Positions 16,916-28,400 of a stretch of 64,000 nucleotides of DNA are shown here, piece by piece (within the stretch, counting starts at the first letter, position 1; each line of letters begins with the position of its first letter). A model generated the notes under the pieces. It had not been told where the DNA came from. It was given only the letters and a program-made list of their open reading frames with translations, and searched no databases. The stretch comes from Noviherbaspirillum humi. GTDB lineage: Bacteria; Pseudomonadota; Gammaproteobacteria; Burkholderiales; Burkholderiaceae_D. The stretch lies in the NCBI RefSeq assembly GCF_900188095.1, contig NZ_FZOT01000009.1, forward strand, positions 62,001 through 126,000, read 5' to 3'. Position numbers and translations under genes: made by a program.

Positions 16916-18926
16916 GCAGGCAGCCGCCTCACCGGAAGTCGTGCGCCTGCAGCGTCGATTGCAGCGCGAAACCGCGGCTCGCCACGAAGCGGAAGCGATT
17001 GCTGAACGCGGCCTGCGCGACCTGTATCAGAAGCAGCAGGAAATAGCGCTATTGGAAAGCATTGCGGCGGCCGCCAACAATGCGTCCAGCGTCAGCGAAG
17101 CAATGCAGCACGCCCTGGAATCGGTTTGCCAGTTCACCGGCGCCCCGCTCGGCCATCTTTTGCTGGTGCGCAGTCACGACGACAAGAGCGTCATTGAGTC
17201 TACGGCCACCTGGCATGATCAAGGCGACGGACGCTTCGACGGACTGCGCGCCGCAACCGAAGCCGCCACAGCCGAACAGGAGTGCGACCGCTATCGCGAT
17301 TTATTGCAATCGGCAGCTCCGGTGTATTGCAACTTCACGGAAGCCGATGCACATCAGCCTGCCCATATCGCGGCCGCGATGCACAGCGGCTTTGCGTCGT
17401 TCTTTGCCTTGCCGGTGGTGATTGGTTCGGATACCGTGGCCATACTCGAGTTTTTCAGCCGCGAACGTCAGGATCCACAGCAGCCCATGTCGCGCCTGAT
17501 GATGCAGATCGGCACCCAGCTCGGGCGAGTGGTCGAACGCGAGCGCGCAAGCGAAAGATTGCTGCATGATGCGCTGCACGATCCGCTGACGCAGCTGGGC
17601 AATCGCAAGCTCTTTCTCAGCCGCCTGGCGCAGGCCTTACAGCAAGCCAGGCGCGACCCCGACTATCAGTTCGCCGTGCTCTTCGTTGATCTGGACCGCT
17701 TCAAGGCGATCAACGACGGGCTTGGCCATCAGGCCGGCGACCAGCTGATCCTGGCCACGGCGGATCGCCTAGGCGCCTGCCTGCGACTTACCGACCTCGT
17801 CACCCGCAATAATCCTGAAGATGGGGGCAACGATACGGTGGCCCGCCTGGGTGGCGATGAATTCACCATCCTGCTCGACAAGATCGCCAATCCGCAGTCC
17901 GCCATCCGGGTTGCGGAGCGCGTGCTCAACGTGGTGGCGGAGCCGCTCCTGCTCGACCAGCAACAGGTGAACGTCACCGCAAGCATCGGCATCGCCCTCA
18001 GCGCCACGGGCTACACGGATGTACATACCGTACTGCGCGACGCGGACATCGCCATGTACCACGCGAAGCAGACCGGGCGCGCGCGATGGATCATGTTTGA
18101 TCAATCCATGCAGCAGTCTGCGCTGCGACGGTTGCAACTGGAGGCCGATCTCCGAGCCGCGGTCGAAGGCGGTCAGCTGTCGCTGCAATACCAGCCGATC
18201 GTCGTCCCCTTTTCTGAACGCATCACCGGCTTCGAGGCGCTTCTCCGCTGGCGGCACCCGGTCTTCGGCTGGATATCGCCGGCGGAATTCATTCCGGTCG
18301 CCGAGGAGACCGGGATCATCGGCCCGATCGGCAAATGGGTGATCGAACAGGCCTGTGCTCAGCTCAAGCAGTGGCAGCAAATCGGCGGTTCGGAACTCAG
18401 CATGAGCGTGAATGTTTCAGCGGTTCAATTGAATGACGACGCGCTTGTCGGCGTCGTGACGAACGCCTTGGAGAAGTCAGGCGTATCCCCCGAAACATTG
18501 AAGCTTGAATTGACCGAAACCGCCGTGATGACCAATCCCGACCGGGCTCTGCTCATCTTTCAGCAGCTCAAGACATTGGGCGTCAAGCTCAGTCTGGATG
18601 ATTTCGGCACGGGCTATTCCTCGCTCAGCCATTTGCGGCGCCTGCCGATCGATACGCTGAAAATCGACCGTTCTTTCGTCAGCCAGATGGACAAGCACGA
18701 CGACAAGCGCCAGATCGCCGAGGTAGTCGTCATGCTAGCCCGCACGCTTGCGATGAAAGTCGTGGCGGAAGGCGCCGAGACGGAAGAAGAAGTCCGCATC
18801 CTGCGCGAGATCGGGAGCGATTTCGTTCAAGGCTATTTCTATTACCGGCCCCTGGATGCCGACCATGCGACCCATGCCTTGCAACAGCAAATCGTGGGCG
18901 CCCTACCCTGCGCGCTGGAAAACTAG
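16899..18926 (+). CDS. H-NOX-associated GAF-GGDEF-EAL cyclic-di-GMP enzyme
   Basis: A cytoplasmic protein of about 675 residues with a short coiled coil, a GAF domain (about residues 55-205), a GGDEF domain with intact G-G-D-E-F and an EAL domain with intact E-A-L-L-R-W, D-D-F-G-T-G-Y and K-I-D-R-S-F. Both synthesis and breakdown of c-di-GMP are possible. The start is uncertain: a GTG at 16899 overlaps H-NOX by 17 bases; codons further upstream only translate the H-NOX gene in another frame. About 13 extra residues ([13 protein letters not shown]) separate the R-x-x-D inhibitory site from G-G-D-E-F, a spacing unlike typical diguanylate cyclases. Confidence 0.9.
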   Translation: MTPPSEQAAASPEVVRLQRRLQRETAARHEAEAIAERGLRDLYQKQQEIALLESIAAAANNASSVSEAMQHALESVCQFTGAPLGHLLLVRSHDDKSVIESTATWHDQGDGRFDGLRAATEAATAEQECDRYRDLLQSAAPVYCNFTEADAHQPAHIAAAMHSGFASFFALPVVIGSDTVAILEFFSRERQDPQQPMSRLMMQIGTQLGRVVERERASERLLHDALHDPLTQLGNRKLFLSRLAQALQQARRDPDYQFAVLFVDLDRFKAINDGLGHQAGDQLILATADRLGACLRLTDLVTRNNPEDGGNDTVARLGGDEFTILLDKIANPQSAIRVAERVLNVVAEPLLLDQQQVNVTASIGIALSATGYTDVHTVLRDADIAMYHAKQTGRARWIMFDQSMQQSALRRLQLEADLRAAVEGGQLSLQYQPIVVPFSERITGFEALLRWRHPVFGWISPAEFIPVAEETGIIGPIGKWVIEQACAQLKQWQQIGGSELSMSVNVSAVQLNDDALVGVVTNALEKSGVSPETLKLELTETAVMTNPDRALLIFQQLKTLGVKLSLDDFGTGYSSLSHLRRLPIDTLKIDRSFVSQMDKHDDKRQIAEVVVMLARTLAMKVVAEGAETEEEVRILREIGSDFVQGYFYYRPLDADHATHALQQQIVGALPCALEN

Positions 18927-19126
18927 CTGGTTGGATCTTGGAAGCGCGAGCTTCCTTCAACTCAATCGCTTCGCGAGATTCTCGAAGAGAGCGTCAATTG
19001 CGAAACACGGTCAAGTAAAGCGCCCATTGCCTGACTGCGTTTCGACGCCCCATCAACCCACCGCCGCTTTTGCCTGCATGCTTCCCCACTTTGCCACGGC
19101 AGATCGGCTTTCAGCTGATCGCGAAC

Positions 19127-22090
19127 CTATTTCGAATCCGCGATGCGCGCAATCTTGACATAGGTTGCCACCGCCTGTCCCGTGAGGAGCGAAGTAATAC
19201 CGCTGCATAGCACGCGTAAGCCATTTTTGCCGAGAAGCCAGCGGTCGTCCTCGGAGCGTCCAGTATTTCGGGCGCGCCGCAACTCATCCTGGAAAACACC
19301 ATTCGCCTGGTCTTCCTCAGTGTAGAGCAGCTCGGCGCTGCATCCGATCATCTCGGCTTCTGAATACCCAAAGACCCGCTCTGCTCCGAGGTTCCAGCTT
19401 GTGACGATGCCATCGGTGTCCAAGGTCGCTATCGCATAGTCTTGGTTGGTCCCGGTGATGAGCTGCATGCGCTGCTCGCTGGTGTGCAACCTGTTCTCTG
19501 CCAATCTGCGCCTGGATATATCGATGAAGGACAGAATCAGGCCGTCGATATGGTCTTCGGACGTACGGTAAGGCAGAAGGCGGGCGATGTACCATTGCCC
19601 ATCCTCGGTGCCATGCACCTCCCGTTCATTCGGCTGCAGCGTCTGAAATACGCTTTCGATGTCGTCTTCAAGTTCCGGATAATCGAGGCGGTAGGTGATG
19701 TCCAGCAGCGAGCGGTTGACATCGCTCTCGATGAGATTGAACAGCTTGGTGCAAGGCTTGGAGTAGCGCTTGATGCGCATGTTACGGTCGACGAAGAGGG
19801 TAGGAATTTCGGTTGCCGACAGAAGATTCTTCAGATCGTCGTTAATCTTTGCGGTTTCATCGACCTTCATTTTCAATTCCTGATTGACGGTAATCAGCTC
19901 TTCGTTGATCGACTGCAGTTCCTCCTTGCTGGTTTCCAGCTCCTCGGCGGTAGAGCGCAGCTCCTCGTTACTCGCTTGCAGCTCCTCATTCGCGCCCTTC
20001 AGTTCTTCAAGTGCCGTCTCGTACTGCTCTATCACCGAGCGCAGCTGCTCCTTGGTGTGCATCAGTTCCTTTTCGAGATGGATCGCAACCGTGTTGTCCA
20101 TCGGCGGACCGGCGATAAAGCCGCACTCGGGCGCATCGACGGATTCCTCGAACGCCAGGAAGAACATGCCGGTTCCCGCATGCTGACCGCAAGGTGGACG
20201 GATCACGATGCGTATGAACCTCGTCTCGGTGCCCGCCTGCAACGGCAGGTAGCGGGTGGCGATTTCCTGATGCGACTGGGATGCCTGGAATAGCGCCGCA
20301 CGCAGCTCCAGCTGCAGGCCGGGATGGATCGTCGTCAGAATGTCGGTGGAGGGTTCGCCTCCAGGGTAGTGGAGAAAGCGGCCGGCGCTTTTCGTCGTGT
20401 ACACGACAGCACGGTTCTCGTCGATCAGGATGCTGGGCGGCGCGTAATCTTCAAGGAATTGCCGGTGTATTTCCTGCGGCACGGCGCGCCGGCGCGCCGC
20501 TTGCTGCTCGACGGGCTGCAGGTTCGAAAGGTGGTGCATGGCTGGCAACGTTGGAATCAGCGCGCGGTTGCCACTGGACCGAGTGTCGCTGGCCTGGTAA
20601 ATGCGATGCTTCTTGTCGACCGGGATGAAAAGGTCGGGCAGCACATCGACCGATTCCGCCGTGCCGAGAAAAAGAAAGCCGTTCGGAGCCAGCGCATAAT
20701 GAAGGAGTTCGAACACCTTTTTCTGCACGTCCCGGTCGAGATAAATCAGCAGATTGCGGCATGTGATCAGGTGCAGGCGGGAAAAGGGCGGATCACGCAA
20801 GACATTGTGAATGGCGAACAGCACCTTTCCCCGAATCTCGCGCTTCACCGCGTAGCTTTCATCGAGCTTGTCGAAATACTGGCGCAAGCGGGCTGGGGCT
20901 ACGTCGGTGACGATTGAATTGGGATACACCCCGCGCCGCCCAGTCTCGATCGCGCGTTCATCGATATCCGAAGCGAAGACCTGGATTGATCTTGGTGCGC
21001 CGGCCAGGGTGTTCTGGTCCGCAAGCAGCATCGCCAGCGAATAGGCTTCCTCGCCTGTGGCGCATCCGACCGACCAGGCGCGGATTTGCTCATCTGCCAG
21101 CGCATCCTGAAAGATTTTGGGAATGACATCCCGCTCTAGCGCTTCAAAGGCGGTACGGTCGCGGAAAAAATTGGTAACGCTGATCAGCATGTCCTGCAGC
21201 AGGGCGCGAGCTTCGCCCGAGTCGGCTTCCAAGTGATTACGGTAAGCGATCACGTTCGGCAAGCCGGTGACCTGCAATCTCCGCTCGATGCGGCGTAATA
21301 CGGTCGCGCGCTTGTAATGCTGGAAATCATGGCCCGTGCGCATGTGCAGGATTTTCATGATTTCGCGCAGGGCAATCTCCGTTTCTCCCGCCTGGGATTT
21401 CAGGGTCTCCGTCGACAGGCTTTTTTCCAGGTTGTGCGCCAACGGCAGTTGCAGCGAGGTCGCGTTATGAAAGAGATCAAGCAGCTTCTGCGGCATGTCC
21501 ACCACCGGCAGCACCCAGTCCACCAGCCCGGTCTGAATCGCGCAACGCGGCATGCTGTCATACTCGGCATCGTCGGGCAGCTGGGTGAAGGTCATGCCGC
21601 CCATTTCCTTGATCCTGGCGATACCGACGGCGCCATCCGAACCGGCGCCGGACAAGATGACGCCGATCGACCGTTCACGGTGAACCTCGGCCAAGGTGCG
21701 AAAGAAAACATCGATGGTCACATGCCGACCGCGCGGACGGGCCGCTTCGACGATTTGCAGCGCGCCATCATTCATCAGCAGGTCTTTGGTCGGCGGAATG
21801 ATGTAGACGTGATTCGGCTGGATCGTCACCGTTTGCATCACCTGCAGCACCGGCATCCTGGTTTTTTCCTGCAGGATCTGGGCGATATTGCTCTTATGCG
21901 TTGGCGAAAGATGGAGTACCACCACAAATGCCATGCCGTTTTCCGAGGGCATGGCCTCGAAGAAGCGGACCAATGCTTCGATGCCGCCGGCAGAGGCGCC
22001 CATGCCGACGACGAAAAACGGCAGGCTGCTGGGTACAAAGCCAGGCGCGGGGGGCGGGAATTGCGGAAGCCTGGATTTGTCTTCGTTCAT
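19127..22090 (-). CDS. CheB-CheR-PAS fusion protein without histidine kinase
   Basis: A 987-residue signalling fusion. The CheB methylesterase part has the catalytic triad Ser33, His60 and Asp152 (G-A-S-A-G-G; V-L-H-L-S-P; G-S-D-G). A CheR methyltransferase domain follows (about 220-490) with the S-V-G-C-A-T-G-E-E-A-Y SAM-binding motif. Next come a CheR-linked PAS-like region, a coiled coil of repeated N-E-E-L units (about 690-760), a PAS_10-type domain and a last PAS domain that ends the protein. The closely related neighbour at 25422-29561 continues with a kinase and receiver; here the frame stops right after PAS. Receptor methylation by such fusions is suspected but poorly proven. Confidence 0.9.
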   Translation of the reverse strand: MNEDKSRLPQFPPPAPGFVPSSLPFFVVGMGASAGGIEALVRFFEAMPSENGMAFVVVLHLSPTHKSNIAQILQEKTRMPVLQVMQTVTIQPNHVYIIPPTKDLLMNDGALQIVEAARPRGRHVTIDVFFRTLAEVHRERSIGVILSGAGSDGAVGIARIKEMGGMTFTQLPDDAEYDSMPRCAIQTGLVDWVLPVVDMPQKLLDLFHNATSLQLPLAHNLEKSLSTETLKSQAGETEIALREIMKILHMRTGHDFQHYKRATVLRRIERRLQVTGLPNVIAYRNHLEADSGEARALLQDMLISVTNFFRDRTAFEALERDVIPKIFQDALADEQIRAWSVGCATGEEAYSLAMLLADQNTLAGAPRSIQVFASDIDERAIETGRRGVYPNSIVTDVAPARLRQYFDKLDESYAVKREIRGKVLFAIHNVLRDPPFSRLHLITCRNLLIYLDRDVQKKVFELLHYALAPNGFLFLGTAESVDVLPDLFIPVDKKHRIYQASDTRSSGNRALIPTLPAMHHLSNLQPVEQQAARRRAVPQEIHRQFLEDYAPPSILIDENRAVVYTTKSAGRFLHYPGGEPSTDILTTIHPGLQLELRAALFQASQSHQEIATRYLPLQAGTETRFIRIVIRPPCGQHAGTGMFFLAFEESVDAPECGFIAGPPMDNTVAIHLEKELMHTKEQLRSVIEQYETALEELKGANEELQASNEELRSTAEELETSKEELQSINEELITVNQELKMKVDETAKINDDLKNLLSATEIPTLFVDRNMRIKRYSKPCTKLFNLIESDVNRSLLDITYRLDYPELEDDIESVFQTLQPNEREVHGTEDGQWYIARLLPYRTSEDHIDGLILSFIDISRRRLAENRLHTSEQRMQLITGTNQDYAIATLDTDGIVTSWNLGAERVFGYSEAEMIGCSAELLYTEEDQANGVFQDELRRARNTGRSEDDRWLLGKNGLRVLCSGITSLLTGQAVATYVKIARIADSK

Positions 22091-22270
22091 GGAAAGCGAT
22101 CAGGTATGGAGTTATTTAATTGATATTCAGCTTACACCCATCGTCGTTCGCTTAGTTGCTGTTTGACCGGCATGACGGAAATTGCCTTTTCGCGCGCCTG
22201 ACAGACTGCGTGGCCGGAAACCGGCTTTTCCTTGTCGCCCTCATCGTGAGCGCTTGATTGCCGGCTCGCG

Positions 22271-24814
22271 TTAATGAGCCGCGTTGCCAAGCATCCGCTG
22301 GAAAATGGCGGCCGGCACTGCGTGCGAGAAGTAGTAACCCTGGCCGTAATCGCAGCCAGCCTGCAGCAGCAGTCTCCGCTGCTCCTCGGTTTCTATCCCT
22401 TCGGCAATCACTTTCAAGCCGAGCTTATGGGCCATCAGAATGATGGTTTCCACAATCGTGCGATGGGCGCGGTTCTCACTTATGCCCTTTACAAACGACT
22501 GATCGATCTTGAGATAGTCGAGGTGGAACTGGTGAAGGTAGGACATTGCCGAGTAGCCGGTGCCGAAATCATCGAGCGCCACCATCAGTCCGGATTCGGC
22601 GTAGCGCAACAATTGATTCTTGACCGCCTGGGATGGATGAAGCAACAGACCTTCGGTAATCTCCATGATGATCGCGCTGGTAGGCACGTTCATTTTGGCG
22701 AGATAATCCAGCCAGTCAGAAGAAGCATTTTCCGATAGAAATTCAACCGGGGAGCGGTTAATGGAGATCGGGATCAGGTGGCCGGCGATCAGGCAGGCTT
22801 GCTTGGCGCAGGCAACCGCTTCACAAAATACCCAGTTGCTGATCTCCAGAATCAACCCCGTCTCTTCCGCCAGCGGAATGAATTTCGCTGGCTCGATGTT
22901 GCCCATTTCCGGGTGCTGCCAGCGCAGCAACGCCTCCGCCTTGACGATGTTGGAGGTATTCAGGTCGACGACGGGCTGGAAATGGAGCGACAGTTCGCCG
23001 ACTGCCAGCGCCCGCCGCAAAGCGTTGGAAAGGCGCAGCCGGGTATGGGCATGCTCATCCATCTCTGTTCTGTAATAGCTGAAGCGATTCTTGCCGTTTT
23101 GCTTGGCGATGTACATGGCCTGATCGGCTTTCTTGATCAAGTCCTTGCCTTCATCGGTGTCGAGGGGAAAGAGTGCCGCTCCGATGCTGCCCGTAATGTG
23201 TCCGAGCGCATGGCCCAGATAAAATGGCGTGGCCAGGCCATGCAGCAGTTTTTCAATCACCAGGTCGACATGACCCAAATCCTCCAAGCCCGTCAGAATG
23301 ATCGTGAACTCGTCCCCGCCCCAGCGCGCGACGACATCCGTCTTGCGCACACAGGCTTTGATGCGGTACGCCGCTTCGATCAGCAGGAGGTCGCCAACAT
23401 CGTGGCCATACAGATCGTTCACATGCTTGAACCCATCCAGGTCCACGAATAGGAGCGCCAGTTTTCGATCCGAGCGCTGGGAGCTGCGTATCTCCTGCTC
23501 CAGGCGATCCCGAAACATGCGTCGGTTGGCCAGTCCGGTCAGCGCGTCCACGTTGGCGTGGCGCCAGGCGAGCCCCTCTGCATCCTTGCGTACGCTGATA
23601 TCGGACGTCATGCCGCCCATGGCGATGGGCTGGCCAGCCTGGTCCCAAGCGACCACCACGCCGCGCGACAACACCCATTTCCAACGGCCCTGACGATCGA
23701 GGAGTCGAAATTCACATTCATAGATTTTCTTATCGCCCCTGACGCAGGCCTGCACTGCCTCCATCACGCGCTCGTAGTCTTCCGAATGAATGAGCCGACG
23801 CCAGTTCACCTTGCCGGTGAATCGCTCATTCTTTTGCCAGCCGAATATTTCCTTGAGTTTTCCCGAAACGCTGTAGGTGTCCTGAATGAGATCCCATTCC
23901 CAGATACCTTCTCCCGTTCCTTCCACCGCCAGCTTAAGGCGTTCATTCATGACGCGCAGATGGTCGCGCGTCTGCGTCTTTTCCGTTACGTCGCGCAGGA
24001 TGAATTGCGTCGCGGGCCGGCCTTCCCAGTTCAAGAAGGCACAGGAAACGTCCAGGAAAGCTGCGTCCCTGTTTGGTCGGGCACAGCGGAAGGTTGCCGG
24101 TACGGCTTCCCGCCTGACCTGACACGCTTCCGTCAAGCGTTGTAAAAGTTCGCTCATCGGCGAACCGCTGGCCTGCTCTTCGGCGAGCCTGCGAATGAGA
24201 CTTCTTGGCGTATCGGCATTCAGAATGCGCGCCGCAGACGGGTTCGCATACACGAAACGGCCACCGCGTTTCACAAGAATGCCGTCCGGATTGCTGTCGG
24301 CAAGGGCGCGATAGCGTTCCGCGCTGGCATGGGCGGCAGCTTCGGCATCTTTCCTGGCGCTCACGTCCATGCACACGCCAATGATGCGCCCGGCGTTGTC
24401 CTTCCCTTGCCAGACGACGGTAGCGCGCGTCAACAGCCATATCTTTTCGCCAGCGGGAAGCTGCAGCCGGTATTCAATGTCAAACGGCCTGCCGCCCGAC
24501 ACATGCTTCGCTACGCCAGCGCGGTCCTCAAGACAGATCAGCTGCATCCAGCGATCCGCGGGGATGAGGTGGAATCGCTCGGGAAAGCCGACCAGTCGCG
24601 CCAGCGTCGGGGACAGCATGATCGTTTGGGAAGGCTGATCGAGATACCAGAGGCCAATGCCGGCGGCTCCGGCGGCGAGGCGGTAGGTCTGATCCAGACA
24701 GTTCTGCTGGGCGCTGAACCACTCCGACGCAGTTCCCCCCGAAAGAAGTGACGGTTCCGAAGACAGCGCAGAGCTGAAGGCACGCAAACTGCCGGGAATC
24801 TCGGCGGCGCTCAT
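22271..24814 (-). CDS. Multi-PAS GGDEF-EAL cyclic-di-GMP enzyme
   Basis: An 847-residue soluble protein. Three PAS/PAC units fill about residues 30-410, followed by GGDEF (G-G-D-E-F intact, with R-K-T-D as a plausible inhibitory site) and EAL (A-E-A-L-L-R-W, I-T-E-G, D-D-F-G-T-G-Y, K-I-D-Q-S-F). All motifs needed for both cyclase and phosphodiesterase activity are present. No membrane segment or signal peptide is seen. It lies between two CheB-CheR-PAS genes on the same strand, 180 bases upstream of the shorter one, so joint regulation with those sensors is plausible. Confidence 0.92.
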   Translation of the reverse strand: MSAAEIPGSLRAFSSALSSEPSLLSGGTASEWFSAQQNCLDQTYRLAAGAAGIGLWYLDQPSQTIMLSPTLARLVGFPERFHLIPADRWMQLICLEDRAGVAKHVSGGRPFDIEYRLQLPAGEKIWLLTRATVVWQGKDNAGRIIGVCMDVSARKDAEAAAHASAERYRALADSNPDGILVKRGGRFVYANPSAARILNADTPRSLIRRLAEEQASGSPMSELLQRLTEACQVRREAVPATFRCARPNRDAAFLDVSCAFLNWEGRPATQFILRDVTEKTQTRDHLRVMNERLKLAVEGTGEGIWEWDLIQDTYSVSGKLKEIFGWQKNERFTGKVNWRRLIHSEDYERVMEAVQACVRGDKKIYECEFRLLDRQGRWKWVLSRGVVVAWDQAGQPIAMGGMTSDISVRKDAEGLAWRHANVDALTGLANRRMFRDRLEQEIRSSQRSDRKLALLFVDLDGFKHVNDLYGHDVGDLLLIEAAYRIKACVRKTDVVARWGGDEFTIILTGLEDLGHVDLVIEKLLHGLATPFYLGHALGHITGSIGAALFPLDTDEGKDLIKKADQAMYIAKQNGKNRFSYYRTEMDEHAHTRLRLSNALRRALAVGELSLHFQPVVDLNTSNIVKAEALLRWQHPEMGNIEPAKFIPLAEETGLILEISNWVFCEAVACAKQACLIAGHLIPISINRSPVEFLSENASSDWLDYLAKMNVPTSAIIMEITEGLLLHPSQAVKNQLLRYAESGLMVALDDFGTGYSAMSYLHQFHLDYLKIDQSFVKGISENRAHRTIVETIILMAHKLGLKVIAEGIETEEQRRLLLQAGCDYGQGYYFSHAVPAAIFQRMLGNAAH

Positions 24815-25421
24815 TAGTGGATATTTAGGCGGAACATGTTTGGAACCTCTGAAAATTTTTAAGTTCCATTTTTGAGCCAGAACGCTGTTCTTATTTAATT
24901 TGGCGTAACCCGCCGAAGAGCGGTCTCTTCAAAAACCAGTCGCAAGCGTCTCTTGGCTGATTTCCGCAATGGCGGCCTGCGCGAAATCCACTATTTATGC
25001 ATGCTGCGAACTATGTCGACCACGTCGCTCTTACCGACAGCGGTGCGAATCGGCAGGCTGGACACAACACGCAAATTTCCTGAGACCATTTTATGGTTTG
25101 CTGGCCATCCCGTTTGGAAGGCGTCATTGAATCGTGCCGTTTTACCGTATGGACCGCGCTAAGCATTCGGGTGGGACGGACTCCTCCAGGTTGATGACCT
25201 CGCCCTGGCCGCGGCTGGCAATGCGATGTCCCGTCATGACAACCTTGTTCGCCTAGCCTGTTCAGCCATCGTAGAACGCGTCTCGGACAGATACAAGAAA
25301 ACGCTTTCAACAGAATTGACCAAAAGCAGACCTTCGAAGCAAGCAACGTTACCCCGCCCGCCATACACCGCCTCAACCACTGACAAGCTGGTTCACCGAG
25401 GCTTCGTCTATCGTCGCTTGA
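24815..25421. other. Intergenic gap of about 600 bases
   Basis: This stretch separates the c-di-GMP enzyme from the long CheB-CheR hybrid kinase upstream of it. The first 100 bases are AT-rich and probably carry the promoter of the leftward gene at 24814. The rest has no ribosome-site-supported open frame and no recognisable insertion sequence fragment. Confidence 0.4.
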
Positions 25422-28400
25422 CTACCGGCTGATCCTGCCCGCCGCTGCAATGAACTGGGCGAAGACGATCGGCTTGCGCATGTGGGTTTCGAATCCCGCT
25501 GCAAGCGCCCGATCGACATCGCTGGGACGGGTGAACCCGCTTAAGGCAATCGCCGGCGTCGTTGCCGTGTTCGTCGCAGCACGGAGCGCTGCCAGCAAGG
25601 CATATCCGTCCATATCGGGCATGCCGATGTCTGAAACGATGAGGTGAAAAACGTCGGCGGACCGTTCCACGAGCTCCAGCGCCTGAGCGCCGCTCGACGC
25701 CGCCAGTACCTGCGCCCCTTCACTCGTCAGCAGCGCTGTCAGCGCCTCCAGCGTCTCGATGGAATCATCCACCAGCAGCACCCGCTTGCCGGCAACGCTT
25801 CGGGTTGGCCCGATTTCAGGCGGTGATGCCGATGGCTGGGAGACCGCGAGCGGCAAATAGACGCGGAATTGGGCGCCCCGTCCTTCGCCGGCGGACTGCG
25901 CCTCAACCCGGCCGCCATGGCTGTGCACCAGCTCCTTCACCAGCGCCAGTCCGATGCCCATGCCGCCATGCTGCCGCGTCGTGCTGTTGTTGGCTTGCCG
26001 GAACATGTCGAAGACATGCGGCAGGAACTCTGGCGCAATCCCCTTGCCGGTGTCCGCGACTTCGATGCAAGCCATGTCGTCTTCCCGCGAAACCCGCACC
26101 TGCACGGTGCCGCCTGCCGGCGTGAACTTGAGGGCATTGCTCAGCAGGTTCCAGATGATCTGCTCGATGCGGACAACGTCGCCCTGAATGATCAGGTCTT
26201 GCGCCGACGCATCCAGAGCGAGCCTGATCCGCTCGTGCTTCGCGTCCTGCTCCATCAGCCTGACCACATGGCAGACGCGCTCCGACACGTCGAGCTGCGA
26301 GTGCGTCAGGGTCAGCTTGCCAGTGTGCAGGCGCGACAGGTCCATCAGGTCGTCGATGATCCGGGCCTGCCCCTCGACCATGCGCTTGATGGTGGCCGTC
26401 CCGCGCGAGATGGCAGGCAAATGGGCGGCTTCGGGAATGCGGCTCAGCATTTCCGCCGTCAGCTGTATCAGGTTGAGCGGTTGCTTGAGTTCATGCGAGA
26501 GCACCGCAAAAAACTCATCACGTACGCGCGCCGCTTCTTCGGCCCGGATCCGTTCCTGCCTTTCCCATTCCAGCTTCGCGTCCTGCTGATCGTGGCGCCA
26601 CTTGGCATCGGTCAGGTCTCGGGCAATCTTCACATACCCGCCGATCTCGTCATCCACCAGCGGCGAGGTGATGCCGCTGCAATAGACGCGCATGCCGTTG
26701 CGCCGCAGGTGCCAGCGATCGTCCTCGGCCCGGCCGTCTTCCCGCGCACGGCGCAGTTCATCCTGGTACGCGCCGGCCTCCCGGTCTTCAGGGGTGAACA
26801 GGATTTCGCCGCTCTGGCCGACGATATCCGCTTCGGTATATCCGAACAAGCGCTCGGCGCCGCTGTTCCAGCTGGTGATGATGCCGTCGGCATCCATCGT
26901 GGAAATCGCATAGTCCCGTGTGCTGGCTGCGATCAACCGCATCCGCTGCTCGCTGCCACGCAGTTTTTCCTCCGCCAGCTTGCGCCGGGAAATGTCGATG
27001 AATGACAGCACCAAACCTTCGATGCGGTCTTCCGCCGTGCGGTACGGCAGGAGCCGGGCGATGTACCAGACGCCGTCGTTGGTGCCGCGCACTTCGCGTT
27101 CGGACGGCTGCAGCGAATCGAAGACCTGTTCGATGTCCTGCCCCAGCTCCGGGTAATCAAGCCGGTAGGTGATGTCGAGGATCGAGCGATTGATATCGGA
27201 GCTGATGAGGTTGAACAGCCGCGTGCACGGCTTTGAATAGCGCTTGATGCGCAGGTTGCGGTCGATGAACAGGGTCGCTATTTCCGTCGCTGACAGGAAA
27301 TTTTGCAGGTCATCGTTCGCCTTCGCCGTTTCATCGACCTTCGTCTTCAACTCGTTGTTGACGGTGGTGAGTTCTTCGTTGATCGATTGCAGTTCTTCCT
27401 TGCTGGTTTCGAGCTCTTCAGCGGTCGAGCGCAATTCTTCATTGCTTGCCTGCAGCTCCTCGTTGGTGCCCTTCAAATCTTCGAGCGTCGCTTCGTATTG
27501 CTCAATCGCGGTACGCAACTGTTCCTTGGTCTGGGTCAGCTCCTGCTCAAGGTGCATGGCGACTGAATTGTCGCCGCTCTGCATGATGGCGGGCTCGACG
27601 TCCCCCGGCGTGTCGCGCTCTTCAAACAGCAGCAGGGTGGCGCCGGTGCCGGCATGATGATCGCGGGCTGGATGGATGCGAATGCGGACGAAAGTATCGG
27701 TATCGCCTTCGCGCAGGGACAAGAAGCGGGTCTGCACATCCATGTGACCCTGCGCGGCCCGGAACAGGGCGGCGCGTAGTTCCAGCTGCAGATCGGGATG
27801 CAGGGTCACCAGAATGTCGCGCGAGGGCTCGCCGCCGGGATGGTAGAGGTACCGTCCGGCTTGCTTCGTGGCATAGATGATCTGGTGATTCTGGTCGATC
27901 AGGATGCCGGGCGGACCGGAGATCTCCACCAGCTGACGATACAGATCCTGCGGCGACAGGTGCCGCCGGTCCACGGTGTCCTTGGGCGCCTTCACGAGCG
28001 GCCGGCTGGATTTGCTGATCAGGGACGGGGCATGGAATATCGTCTCCGAGCGCACGCTTGCGGCCCGGTAGATGCGGCTCTTCTTGTCCACCGGCGTGAA
28101 ATAGCGCGTTACCGCGTCCGCCGACTCGGCGGTTCCGAGAAACAGGTAGCCATTCGGATACAAGGCGTAGTGCAGGACTTCCAGCACCTTGGTCTGGACG
28201 TCACGGTCGAGGTAAATCAGCAGATTGCGGCAGGAAATCAGGTGCAGCCGGGAAAACGGCGGGTCCTGCAGGATGTTATGGATGGCGAACAGCACCTTCT
28301 CCCGAATTTCCCGCTTCACGCGGAAGTGCTCGTCCTGCCGGTCGAAATATTCCCGCAGCCGCGTCGGCGTCACATCGGTGATGATTGAGCTCGGATAGAG

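Noticed and set aside
19127-22090. Frameshift hiding a kinase after the shorter CheB-CheR-PAS gene
   Set aside because: Only 200 bases separate it from the next gene, and they contain no HisKA or ATPase motif in any frame.
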